Assembly: GCF_019029495.1 (NCBI RefSeq)
Contig: NZ_JAERQM010000003.1
Span: 491,098 to 555,097, forward strand
DNA: 64,000 nucleotides
DNA from: Falsiroseomonas oleicola
Lineage (GTDB): Bacteria; Pseudomonadota; Alphaproteobacteria; Acetobacterales; Acetobacteraceae
Direction: 5' to 3'
The notes beneath the pieces were generated by a model. It did not search any database, had not been told where the DNA came from, and was given only the letters and a program-made list of their open reading frames with translations. How positions within the stretch are numbered: position 1 is the first letter of the stretch; each line of letters starts with the position of its first letter. Shown in pieces: positions 40,748 through 48,414 of the stretch. Made by a program: the position numbers and the translations under genes.

Positions 40748-41928
40748 CCCGTCAGCACACCACTTTCCCGCAGCGCCGCGATCTCAGCCTCGGAATAGCC
40801 CAGTTCCGCCGCAATCGCCGCGCCATCGGCGCCCGCCGGCCGCAGGTCGCCAGTGCCACCCGGCCGCGCGCCGTCGATGGAGACGGGCAAAGCGGGCAGG
40901 TCGATGGGCGTGCCGTCCGGCAGGTGCAGCGGCACCAGCCCGCCGGAGCCCAGCAGATGCGGGTCGTCGAACAGCTCCGCTGGCTTGCCGATGGGCGCGA
41001 AGGGCAGACCCAGCGCCTCGCACTTCGCCATCAATTCGGGCTTGGTATAGGCCAGCAGCGCCTGGGCGATGCGCGGGATGGTGCGGTCGCGGGCATCGGC
41101 GCGCTGCTTCTTGTTGCTGAGCGTCGGATCATTGGCGAGGTCCTCCAGCCCGAAGGCCGTGCAGAAGGCCGGCCACTGCGTATCCGTCACCACACCCACA
41201 AAGACCTGCCCGCCGTCGGAGGTGCCAAAGATGTCGTAGACCGGCCAGGCGGGGCGGCGGACGGACATGGGCGGCGGCTCCTGCCCCGTGATCTTCGTCT
41301 GCGCCATGTGCTGGGCCATCAGCAGGGCCACCGTCTCGAACAGCCCGGCCTGGATCTCGCCGCCGAGGCCGGTGCGCTGGCGCTCCGTGATCGCGGCCAG
41401 GATGCCGATGACGCCGGACAGCCCGCCCATGATGTCGATGACGGAGGACCCGGCGCGCAGCGGCCGCCCCTCCAGCCCGGTCATATAGGCCAGCCCGCCC
41501 ATCATCTGCACGACCTCGTCCAGCGCCGTGCGATGCTCATAGGGGCCGGGTAGAAAGCCCTTGCAGGAGCAATAGACCAGCCCCGGATTGATGGCGGACA
41601 ATTCAGGAAAACCGAGGCCGAGCTTGGTCATGGCGCCGGGCCGGAAATTCTCGATCAGCACATCCGCCTTGGCCGCCAGTTTCTGGACCAGCGCCAGGCC
41701 CTCCGGCTTCTTCAGGTCGAGGCACAGGCTGCGCCGGCCACGGCCGAAGGCGGCGTAGAAGCCGGCACCCGAACCACCCAGGCGGCGGGTGCTGTCGCCC
41801 TCCGGCGCGGGTTCCACCTTGATGACCTCCGCCCCCAGATCGGCCAGCGTCATGCCCACCGTCGGCCCCATGACCATATGGGTGAATTCGAGCACGCGGA
41901 TCCCGGCGAGGGGTGTCGGGCTGGTCAT
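40744..41928 (-). CDS. CaiB/BaiF family (class III) CoA-transferase
   Basis: 394 residues from the ATG at 41928. Class III features: MGPTVGMTLADLGAEVIKVEPAPEG at the N-terminus (spread over residues 19-43), RSLCLDLKKPEGLAL, DVLIENFRPGAMTKLGLGF with the conserved Asn-Phe-Arg-Pro-Gly, and FETVALLMAQHMA. The catalytic Asp is expected in the SVIDIMGGLSG segment. It moves CoA from one carboxylic acid to another in the cytoplasm. The ATG overlaps the stop of the IclR regulator, and a Bug binding protein heads the chain, so uptake and CoA activation of an organic acid is likely. The acid is unknown. Confidence 0.9.
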   Translation of the reverse strand: MTSPTPLAGIRVLEFTHMVMGPTVGMTLADLGAEVIKVEPAPEGDSTRRLGGSGAGFYAAFGRGRRSLCLDLKKPEGLALVQKLAAKADVLIENFRPGAMTKLGLGFPELSAINPGLVYCSCKGFLPGPYEHRTALDEVVQMMGGLAYMTGLEGRPLRAGSSVIDIMGGLSGVIGILAAITERQRTGLGGEIQAGLFETVALLMAQHMAQTKITGQEPPPMSVRRPAWPVYDIFGTSDGGQVFVGVVTDTQWPAFCTAFGLEDLANDPTLSNKKQRADARDRTIPRIAQALLAYTKPELMAKCEALGLPFAPIGKPAELFDDPHLLGSGGLVPLHLPDGTPIDLPALPVSIDGARPGGTGDLRPAGADGAAIAAELGYSEAEIAALRESGVLTG

Positions 41929-42620
41929 GCAAGGCCTCCGGTGGGGTGCGGCAGGTCGCCGCCGAGTCGTCGGGTGAGATCGGACGCGGCTTCCGCCATC
42001 GTCGCAAGATGCGCTTCGGATTGCGCCTGGATGCGGGATTTGGGGCCGGAGAGGCTGAGCGCCCCGGCCAGCACCCCGCTGGGGCCGAAGACCGGCGCGG
42101 CGATGGCCGCGGTATCCGGGTTGCGCTCCCCATAGGTGGCGACGACGCCGAGGCCGCGCGGATCGGCGGCGGTCAGCACCCGGCCGCCGGCGCCGGCTGG
42201 CAGCGGGATCAGGTCGCCCACTGCCAGGTCGTCGCCGATGCGGTTGGGGCTGCGGACGCGGGCGAGACACAGGCGCTGGGTGGCGTGGCGTACCCAGAAG
42301 CTGGCGGTTTCCCCGCTGCGCTGCGCCAAAGCGGTGAGGGTGGGCGGCAGATGCGCCTCCACCGGTTGCGCCCGGGCGTGCAGCGCGCCCCAGTGGAACA
42401 GCATCGGCCCCAGCGCCCAGCGCCCATCCGCCAGCCGCGCGGCGCAGCGGCCGCGTTCCAGGGAGGCGAGCAGCCGCAGGATGGTGGATTTGTAGAGGCC
42501 CGTGCGCGCCGCCAGCTCCGCCAGGGACAGGCTGGCATCGCCGGGGCGGAAGGCGCCGAGGATGGCGAGCGCGCGGTCCACCGCCGCCACGCCATCCTTC
42601 GGTTCGGCGACTTGGTTCAC
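41925..42620 (-). CDS. IclR-family transcriptional regulator
   Basis: 231 residues from a GTG that overlaps the Bug gene stop (GTGA). An N-terminal winged helix (AVDRALAILGAF, LAELAARTGLYKSTILRLLASLE) is followed by an IclR effector domain (LPAGAGGRVLTA, APVFGPSGVLAGALSLSGPKSR). The regulator probably senses the acid handled by the neighbouring CoA transferase. A symmetric GTTC/GAAC motif upstream of the Bug gene (43604-43628) is the obvious site for it. Being located inside the operon it would control, autoregulation is expected. Confidence 0.9.
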   Translation of the reverse strand: MNQVAEPKDGVAAVDRALAILGAFRPGDASLSLAELAARTGLYKSTILRLLASLERGRCAARLADGRWALGPMLFHWGALHARAQPVEAHLPPTLTALAQRSGETASFWVRHATQRLCLARVRSPNRIGDDLAVGDLIPLPAGAGGRVLTAADPRGLGVVATYGERNPDTAAIAAPVFGPSGVLAGALSLSGPKSRIQAQSEAHLATMAEAASDLTRRLGGDLPHPTGGLA

Positions 42621-43585
42621 CCGGCGCGGACCCCGGCCTCGCGCAGGATCACCGCCCATTTCGCCATCTCGGCGGTGACGAAGGCCTGGGCCTCGGCGGG
42701 GCCGTTGCCCACCAGCCGCTCGGCGCCGAGTTCCAGCAGCCGGGCGCGGGTGGTGGGCTCGGCCAGCACCGCCGCGACCTCCGTCTGGATGCGGGCGACC
42801 AGCGGGTCCGGCGTGGTGGCGGGGGCTAGGATGGCCTGCCAGACCATGAAGGTGGCGCCGGGGAAGCCGGATTCGGCCATGGTCGGCACATCCGGCATCA
42901 CCGGGCTGCGGCTGGGGCCGGAAATCGCCAGGGCCCGCGCCCGTTCCCCCCGCGCCAGGCCGAAGCCGGTCAGCCCCGCATCATACAGCATGTCCAGCGT
43001 GCCGGAGGCGAGGTCGAGCGCCGCCGGGGCGCCGCCGCGATAGGGGATCTCGGTCATCTTGATCCCCGCCTCCCGCAGGAACAGCAGGCTGACCAGCTGC
43101 AGCGCGCCGCCACCGCCGGTGCTGCCATAGCCCAGCTTGTCCGGATTGGCGCGGGCGAAGGCGACGAGATCGGCCAGCGTCCGGTGCGGGGAATTGGGGG
43201 GCACCAGCAGCACCATCGGGCTTTCCGCCACGATGCTGACGGGTTTCAGGTCGGCGGCCGGGTCGTAGTCCAGCTGCGGGTAGATGGCCTTGGTCACGGC
43301 ATGGCCGATATTGTGGAACAGCAGCGTGTGACCATCGCCCGGCGCCTTGGCGACGAAGGAGCTGCCGATCGCCCCGCCCGCGCCGGTGCGGTTTTCCATC
43401 ACCACCCGCTGCGGCAGGCGCTGCGACAGCCGGTCCGCCACCAGCCGGCCGATGACATCGGTGGCGCCGCCGGCGGCATAGGGCAGCACCATGCGGATGG
43501 GCCGGTCGGGCCAGGTGCCCTGCGCGCGGGCCGGCAGGGCCAGCAGAGCAGGGGCGGCGAGCAGGGCGCGGCGGGCGATGTTCAT
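42617..43585 (-). CDS. Bug/TctC-family substrate-binding protein
   Basis: 322 residues with a signal peptide (MNIARRALLAAPALLALPARAQG). Bug motifs: WPDRPIRMVLPYAAGGATDVIGR, split over residues 25-47, and LGYGSTGGGGALQLVSLL. It captures a carboxylate in the periplasm for a TctAB-type permease encoded elsewhere. It is the first gene of the minus-strand chain that continues with IclR, the CoA transferase, endonuclease V, DUF423 and the rRNA methyltransferase. It is not a close copy of the Bug protein at 11322. Confidence 0.9.
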   Translation of the reverse strand: MNIARRALLAAPALLALPARAQGTWPDRPIRMVLPYAAGGATDVIGRLVADRLSQRLPQRVVMENRTGAGGAIGSSFVAKAPGDGHTLLFHNIGHAVTKAIYPQLDYDPAADLKPVSIVAESPMVLLVPPNSPHRTLADLVAFARANPDKLGYGSTGGGGALQLVSLLFLREAGIKMTEIPYRGGAPAALDLASGTLDMLYDAGLTGFGLARGERARALAISGPSRSPVMPDVPTMAESGFPGATFMVWQAILAPATTPDPLVARIQTEVAAVLAEPTTRARLLELGAERLVGNGPAEAQAFVTAEMAKWAVILREAGVRAG

Positions 43586-43603
43586 CGGCGTTCCTCTCGT
43601 GTC

Positions 43604-43628
43604 GTTCCGTTGGATAGAACGACGTTCT
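43604..43628. promoter_or_regulatory. Candidate IclR operator upstream of the Bug gene
   Basis: AGAAC-gac-GTTCT (43616-43628) is a perfect palindrome with a 3-bp centre, and a further GTTC at 43604-43607 forms a second inverted pair with the GAAC. The site ends 19 bp before the Bug start codon. Assignment to the co-encoded IclR regulator is by position. Confidence 0.45.
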
Positions 43629-43680
43629 GTTTGTGGCGTATCATTGGCGCCGCTGCCCCGCCCAGGTCAAGCAGGCTTTG

Positions 43681-44205
43681 TCACCGGGCCGGTTCGTAGA
43701 TCAGATGCAGGGCGTCGCCGACCGCCGCGTGATGGCGCAGCGCCAGCCTTGTCTCCGGCGTGCCGGGCGGAAACAGCGGAATGCCGTCGCCGAGCACCAC
43801 CGGGATCACCGCCATCTCCAGCCGGTCCAGCGCGCCGATGGCGAGCATGCCGCGCAGCAACTGCCCGCCGCCCTCCACCCAGACCAGGCCGAGGCCGCGC
43901 TGGCGCAGCTCCGCGACCAGCGCCGGCAGGTCACCGGGGCGGGTCTCGACGCCGGGCGGGGCGTCGGCCAGGGGGCGGCTGGTCACCACCAGCACCGGCT
44001 TGCCGGCATAGGGCCATTCGCCCATGCGCCGCGCCGCCTCATAGGTGGTGCGGCCCATCAGGATGGTCTCGACCCGGTCGTAGAAGGCGGTGAAGCCGAA
44101 GGCCTCGGGCGGCGGCGCGCCCTGTTCCAGCCAGTCCACGCCGCCATCCGCGCGGGCGATCATGCCATCCAGCGACATGGCGATGTGGCAGTGGAACAGC
44201 GTCAC
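43681..44205 (-). CDS. Dihydrofolate-reductase-like / RibD C-terminal domain protein
   Basis: 174 residues from a GTG overlapping the SMP-30 gene stop (GTGA). Features: HIAMSLDGMIARADGGVDWL at the N-terminus, TILMGRTTYEAARRMGEWPY for NADPH, VWVEGGGQLLRGMLAIGALD, and VVLGDGIPLF. This is the reductase family of YwjB/YyaP and the RibD C-terminal domain, whose members rarely act on dihydrofolate. The substrate is unknown. It is the second gene of a pair with the SMP-30 protein, pointing to a sugar- or lactone-related context rather than folate. Confidence 0.82.
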   Translation of the reverse strand: MTLFHCHIAMSLDGMIARADGGVDWLEQGAPPPEAFGFTAFYDRVETILMGRTTYEAARRMGEWPYAGKPVLVVTSRPLADAPPGVETRPGDLPALVAELRQRGLGLVWVEGGGQLLRGMLAIGALDRLEMAVIPVVLGDGIPLFPPGTPETRLALRHHAAVGDALHLIYEPAR

Positions 44206-45092
44206 GGCGCGGGAATCTCCACCGCCAGCAGGCTGCCCGACTGGCTTTCGGTAATCACCAGCGTCCGTCCATCCGGCGCGAAGGCGCAGTTGGTCGGCAT
44301 GCGGCCGAAGGCGGAGCAGTCCACCCGGTGCGTCGCCAGGCCATGCGGGTCCACCACCCAGACCTGGCCATGGCCGGGATTGGCGACGAACAGCCGGTCA
44401 TGCGCATCCACCGCCATGCCATCGGGGCCGGAGGTGCCGGCGGGCACGCGGAAGAACAGGTTCGCCTTGGCCACCACCGCATCCGGCCGCAGGGCGAAGC
44501 GCCAGACCTCGCAGGACCGGGTCATGGCCACCAGCAGATGCGTGCCGGCGCGGTTCAGCACCAGGCCGTTGGGGCTCGGCCCGTTGGAGATCAGCCGGTC
44601 CATCCGCCCATCCGGATGCAGCCGCCAGACCCGGCCGCTGGGGTCCTGCAGCCCGGTCTGGCCCTGGTCGGTCAGCAGGATCGAACCATCCGGATGCAGG
44701 ATCAGGTCGTTGATGCCGCGAAAGCCCTCGCTGTTGATATTCTCCGCCACCGCCGTCATGGCGCCGCTGCGTGGGTCGAGGGTCAGCACGCCGTGGCGGT
44801 AGTCGGCGACCAGCAATTCGTCATCGCCGCGCGCGGCCAGGCCGTTCGGCCAGCCCTCATATTCCGCCACCGCCTCCCAATGGCTGCCGGAGACGCGGAA
44901 GACGCGGCCATGTGGGATGTCGGTGCAGAACAGGTTGCCCGCGCCGTCGAAGCAGGGGCCTTCCAGGAAGCTGTCCACCGGCGCACCGTCCCGATTCGCA
45001 TCGGCCCAGGCGCTGCGGCGCGGCCGGCGCTGGGCATCGGGCAGGCGGGAGAGAAGGGTCGGGGTGAGGGCGGCGGGGGGCGTGTTCCACAT
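44202..45092 (-). CDS. SMP-30/gluconolactonase/LRE family protein
   Basis: 296 residues forming a six-bladed beta-propeller. Metal-site segments include FLEGPCFDGAGNLFCTDIPHGRV (split over residues 43-65) with the first Glu, PNGLAARGDDELLVADY, INDLILHPDGSILLTDQG with Asn-Asp, PSPNGLVLNRAGTHLLVAM and PDGMAVDAHDRLFVAN with the last Asp. The family comprises calcium- or zinc-dependent lactonases. It is divergent from the leuC-like gene, with only 55 bp between the start codons, so the two promoters must overlap. A lactone substrate is likely but unspecified. Confidence 0.86.
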   Translation of the reverse strand: MWNTPPAALTPTLLSRLPDAQRRPRRSAWADANRDGAPVDSFLEGPCFDGAGNLFCTDIPHGRVFRVSGSHWEAVAEYEGWPNGLAARGDDELLVADYRHGVLTLDPRSGAMTAVAENINSEGFRGINDLILHPDGSILLTDQGQTGLQDPSGRVWRLHPDGRMDRLISNGPSPNGLVLNRAGTHLLVAMTRSCEVWRFALRPDAVVAKANLFFRVPAGTSGPDGMAVDAHDRLFVANPGHGQVWVVDPHGLATHRVDCSAFGRMPTNCAFAPDGRTLVITESQSGSLLAVEIPAP

Positions 45093-45147
45093 GGAAAGAA
45101 CCTGCCCGGGTCTTGCCGTTCCGCCAAGCCGGCGGCAGTGTCCGCCC

Positions 45148-46518
45148 ATGGGACAGACGCTCTTCCAAAAGATCTGGGATGCACATGTTGTGCAAGCCCG
45201 CGATGACGGCCTCGCCTTGCTCTATGTGGACCGCCACTATTTCCACGAGGGCAGCTTTCATGCCTTCAACATGCTGAAGGCGCGCGGCCTGGCGGTGCGC
45301 CGGCCCGACCTGACCTTCGGCTTCGGCGACCACTACGCGCCCACCGTGGGCCGCAGCACGCCGGAGGTGAAGGACCCGGAAATCCGGGGAATCATCGAGA
45401 CATTTGAAGAAAATGCCCGCGCCAACCGGATTCGCGCCTTCGAGCTGGCGGACCCCGACCAGGGCATCGTGCATGTCGCCGGGCCGGAGCAGGGGCTGAC
45501 CCTGCCGGGGATGACGGTGGTCTGCGGCGACAGCCATACCTCGACGCATGGCGCGCTCGGCGCGCTGGCCTTCGGCATCGGCGCCAGCGAGGTGGCACAT
45601 GTGCTGGCCACCCAGACCATCTGGCAGTCCCCGCCAAAGCAGATCCGCTGCAGCTTTGACGGCGAGCTTCCCGCTGGCAGCACCTCCAAGGACATGGCGC
45701 TGGCCCTGATCGCCCATATCGGCACCGGTGGCGGGTTGGGCGGCGCGATCGAATTTGCCGGAACCGCGGTGCGCGCGCTGTCCGTGGAAGCCCGGCTGAC
45801 GCTGTGCAACATGGCGATCGAGGCCGGCGCGCGGACCGGCATGGTGGCCCCCGATGCCGTGACCGCCGCCTGGCTCGCCGGCCGTCCCTATGCGCCCGCG
45901 CAGCGCGATCCCGCCTGGGACCGCCTGTTCAGCGACCCGGACGCCCGCTTCGACTCCGAGGTGACGCTGGACGCCGCAAACATCCGCCCCATGGCCACCT
46001 GGGGCACCAGCCCGGAGGAGGCGGTGCCCCTCTCCGGCCGCGTCCCCCGCGCCGAGGAGGCACCGGACGAGGCCCGGCAAAAAGCCTGGGCGCGCAGCCT
46101 GGACTATATGGGCCTGCGGGGTGGGGAGGCGATGGCCGATGTGGCGCTGGACCGCGTCTTCCTCGGCTCCTGCACCAATGCCCGGATCGAGGATCTGCGG
46201 GATGCCGCCGCCGTGCTGCGCGGCCGCCGCATCGCCGTGCCCATGCTGGTCTCCCCCGGCTCCTCCCGCGTCAAGCGGGCGGCGGAGGCGGAGGGGCTGG
46301 ACCGGATCTTCAAGGAGGCCGGTGCGCGGTGGGAGGAAAGCTCCTGCGCGCTCTGCGTCTCCATGCATGGGGAGACGGTGGGGGAGGGGGAGCGCTGCGC
46401 CTCCACCTCCAACCGCAATTTCGCGGGCCGCCAGGGGCGGGGCGCGCGGACGCATCTGGTCTCCCCGGCCTCGGCCGCCGCCTCGGCCGTGGCGGGACGT
46501 CTGGTGAGTGCCCTCTGA
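45148..46518 (+). CDS. leuC: 3-isopropylmalate dehydratase large subunit-like aconitase (LeuC family)
   Basis: 456 residues, the length of bacterial LeuC. It starts MGQTLFQKIWDAHVV as expected. The iron-sulfur cluster cysteines are in VFLGSCTNARIEDL and ESSCALCVSMHGE; the latter replaces the usual PGCSMCL, so the loop around the last two cysteines is unusual. Substrate motifs VVCGDSHTSTHGALGALAFGIG and MAIEAGARTGMVAPD are intact. Together with LeuD it isomerises a 2-alkylmalate through dehydration and rehydration. The neighbouring SMP-30/reductase pair and the odd cysteine loop leave open a degradative substrate instead of leucine synthesis. Confidence 0.85.
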   Translation: MGQTLFQKIWDAHVVQARDDGLALLYVDRHYFHEGSFHAFNMLKARGLAVRRPDLTFGFGDHYAPTVGRSTPEVKDPEIRGIIETFEENARANRIRAFELADPDQGIVHVAGPEQGLTLPGMTVVCGDSHTSTHGALGALAFGIGASEVAHVLATQTIWQSPPKQIRCSFDGELPAGSTSKDMALALIAHIGTGGGLGGAIEFAGTAVRALSVEARLTLCNMAIEAGARTGMVAPDAVTAAWLAGRPYAPAQRDPAWDRLFSDPDARFDSEVTLDAANIRPMATWGTSPEEAVPLSGRVPRAEEAPDEARQKAWARSLDYMGLRGGEAMADVALDRVFLGSCTNARIEDLRDAAAVLRGRRIAVPMLVSPGSSRVKRAAEAEGLDRIFKEAGARWEESSCALCVSMHGETVGEGERCASTSNRNFAGRQGRGARTHLVSPASAAASAVAGRLVSAL

Positions 46519-47114
46519 TGGAACCCTTCACCCAGCTTACCGCCGTCGCCGCGCCGCTCGACATGGCCAATGTCGACACCGACCAGATCATGCCGGCCCG
46601 CTTCATGCGGCGCCCGCGGGATGCGCGCTATGTGGACTACGGCTTCCACGACCAGCGATTCACGCCGGAGGGGGCGAAGCGGCCCGACTTCATCCTGAAC
46701 CGGCCGCCCTTCGACAAGGCCGGCATCCTGGTGGCCGGGCGCAATTTCGGCGTGGGGTCGTCGCGGGAGGCGGCGGTCTATGCGCTGCTCGCCATGGGCT
46801 TCCGCTGCGTGGTGGCGGAGAGTTTTGGCGACATCTTCTTCTCCAACAGCCTGAAGAACGGGCTGCTGCCAGTGCGGCTGCCGGAGTCGGTGGTGGCGGG
46901 GTTGCGCCAGGCCGTTGCTGCCGCGCCGGGCACAACACTTTCGGTTGACCTCCAGGCGCAGATACTGACCGCGCCGGATGGTTCCACGCATCCCTTCACC
47001 GTTCCGGGCTTCGCCCGCGACTGTCTGTTGCGCGGGCTGGACGAGATCGGCCTGACCCTGACGCTCGAATCGGAGATCACCGCCTTCGAGGCAAGGCGGG
47101 CCAACGCGGCGTAA
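46518..47114 (+). CDS. leuD: 3-isopropylmalate dehydratase small subunit-like protein (LeuD family)
   Basis: 198 residues. The ATG overlaps the leuC stop as TGATG. LeuD features: FTQLTAVAAPLDMANVDTDQIMPARFM with the Asp-Thr-Asp-Gln-Ile segment, VAGRNFGVGSSREAAVYALLAMGFR, and AESFGDIFFSNSLKNGLLPV. It is the swivelling small subunit of the dehydratase encoded by the preceding gene. The gene is complete, with 67 bp before the efflux operon starts. Confidence 0.88.
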   Translation: MEPFTQLTAVAAPLDMANVDTDQIMPARFMRRPRDARYVDYGFHDQRFTPEGAKRPDFILNRPPFDKAGILVAGRNFGVGSSREAAVYALLAMGFRCVVAESFGDIFFSNSLKNGLLPVRLPESVVAGLRQAVAAAPGTTLSVDLQAQILTAPDGSTHPFTVPGFARDCLLRGLDEIGLTLTLESEITAFEARRANAA

Positions 47115-47181
47115 CCTTCGGGAAACTTGACGCAAGACGTCGGAATAGGATTGGGTGCGGTCCAAATAGCGGATTGCACCC

Positions 47182-48408
47182 ATGACGTTCCTCGCCCCGG
47201 CCGCGCATCGCGCGGCCTTTTTGCCCTTGAGGCTGCCGCGCGCGGTGGCGCTGCTGGCTGTCGGCCTTGTCCTCTCCGCCCCGCCGGCCCTGGCGCAATT
47301 CGGCCCACAGGGGCCGCCCGCCGTCGGCGTGCTGGCGGTGGAACGCCGCCCCGTGACCGAAAGCACGGAATTCGTCGGGCGGGTGGAGGCGCAGGACCGT
47401 GTGGATCTCCGCGCCCGCGTCACCGGCTTCCTCCAGGAACGCCCGTTCCGCGAGGGGCAGGAGGTCACGGCCGGCCAGGTGCTGTTCCGCCTGGAACGCC
47501 CGCCCTTCGAGGCGGAGGTCGCGCGCGCCCGCGCCACCGTCGCCTCCGCCGAGGCGGAATTGCAGAACGCGAACAGCGCCCTGGCCCGCGCGCGCGACCT
47601 GGTGCGCAGCTCCGCCGGCACGCAGGTGAATGTCGAGAATGCGACCGCCGCGCAGCGCACCGCCCAGGCGACGCTGCTCGGCGCCCAGGCGCAGCTTCGC
47701 GTGGCGGAGATCAACCTCGGCTATACCGACATTGCCACCCCCTTCGCCGGCAAGGTCGGCCGCGCCACCTTCTCGGTCGGCGCCGTGGTCGGGCCGAGCA
47801 CGGACCCGCTGGCCACCGTGGTCAGCCAGGACCCGATGCGCGTCGCCTTCCGCGTCAATCTGCGCACCGGGACGGAGCTGCGCGACCGCTATGCCAGCCG
47901 TGGCGGCGCCGAGGCGACCCGGGTGCGCATCCGCCTGGTGACGGGCCAGATCTACAACCAGGTCGGCCGTATCGACTTCATCGACACCCAGGTGGACCGC
48001 AACACCGACACGGTGCTGGTCCGCGCCCTGATCCCCAACCCGCCGCGCGGCGCCAATAACAGCGACGGCAGCGTGGACCGGGAATTGATCGACGGCATGT
48101 TCGTGAACGTCACCGTCGAGGGGGCGGAGCCGGTGCAGGCGGTGGTCATCCCGCGCAGCGCCGTGCTGCAGGACCAGGCGGGCAACTACGTCTGGGTGCT
48201 GGATGCGGAGAACAAGCCGGCGCGCCGCCCGCTCGTGCTCGGCCGCAGCATTGCCGACCAGGTGGTGGTGGAATCGGGGCTGGAGACCGGGGAGAGGGTG
48301 GTGGTGGAAGGCGTGCAGCGCGTCCGCCCCGGTCAGGCGGTGCAGCCCGGCCCTGCGACGGCGCCGATCCGCGCGCCGGGTGCCGCACCCGCCGGCCGGC
48401 AGGGCTGA
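47182..48408 (+). CDS. RND efflux periplasmic adaptor (membrane fusion protein)
   Basis: 408 residues. A signal peptide ends around SAPPALAQF. The chain then has the lipoyl half-motifs STEFVGRVEAQDRVDLRARVTG and FREGQEVTAGQVLFRLE, a coiled-coil hairpin (about 110-165, rich in Ala, Glu and Arg), a beta-barrel with INLGYTDIATPFAGKVGR, and the membrane-proximal domain with VVIPRSAVLQDQAGNYVWV. This is the AcrA/MexA order. It links the RND pump encoded 6 bp downstream to an outer-membrane channel. No TolC-family gene is present, so the channel comes from elsewhere. Confidence 0.93.
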   Translation: MTFLAPAAHRAAFLPLRLPRAVALLAVGLVLSAPPALAQFGPQGPPAVGVLAVERRPVTESTEFVGRVEAQDRVDLRARVTGFLQERPFREGQEVTAGQVLFRLERPPFEAEVARARATVASAEAELQNANSALARARDLVRSSAGTQVNVENATAAQRTAQATLLGAQAQLRVAEINLGYTDIATPFAGKVGRATFSVGAVVGPSTDPLATVVSQDPMRVAFRVNLRTGTELRDRYASRGGAEATRVRIRLVTGQIYNQVGRIDFIDTQVDRNTDTVLVRALIPNPPRGANNSDGSVDRELIDGMFVNVTVEGAEPVQAVVIPRSAVLQDQAGNYVWVLDAENKPARRPLVLGRSIADQVVVESGLETGERVVVEGVQRVRPGQAVQPGPATAPIRAPGAAPAGRQG

Positions 48409-48414
48409 TCCGCC

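Noticed and set aside
47127-47151. TTGACG...TAGGAT before the RND operon as a promoter
   Set aside because: The spacing is only about 13 bp, too short for sigma-70; left unassigned.
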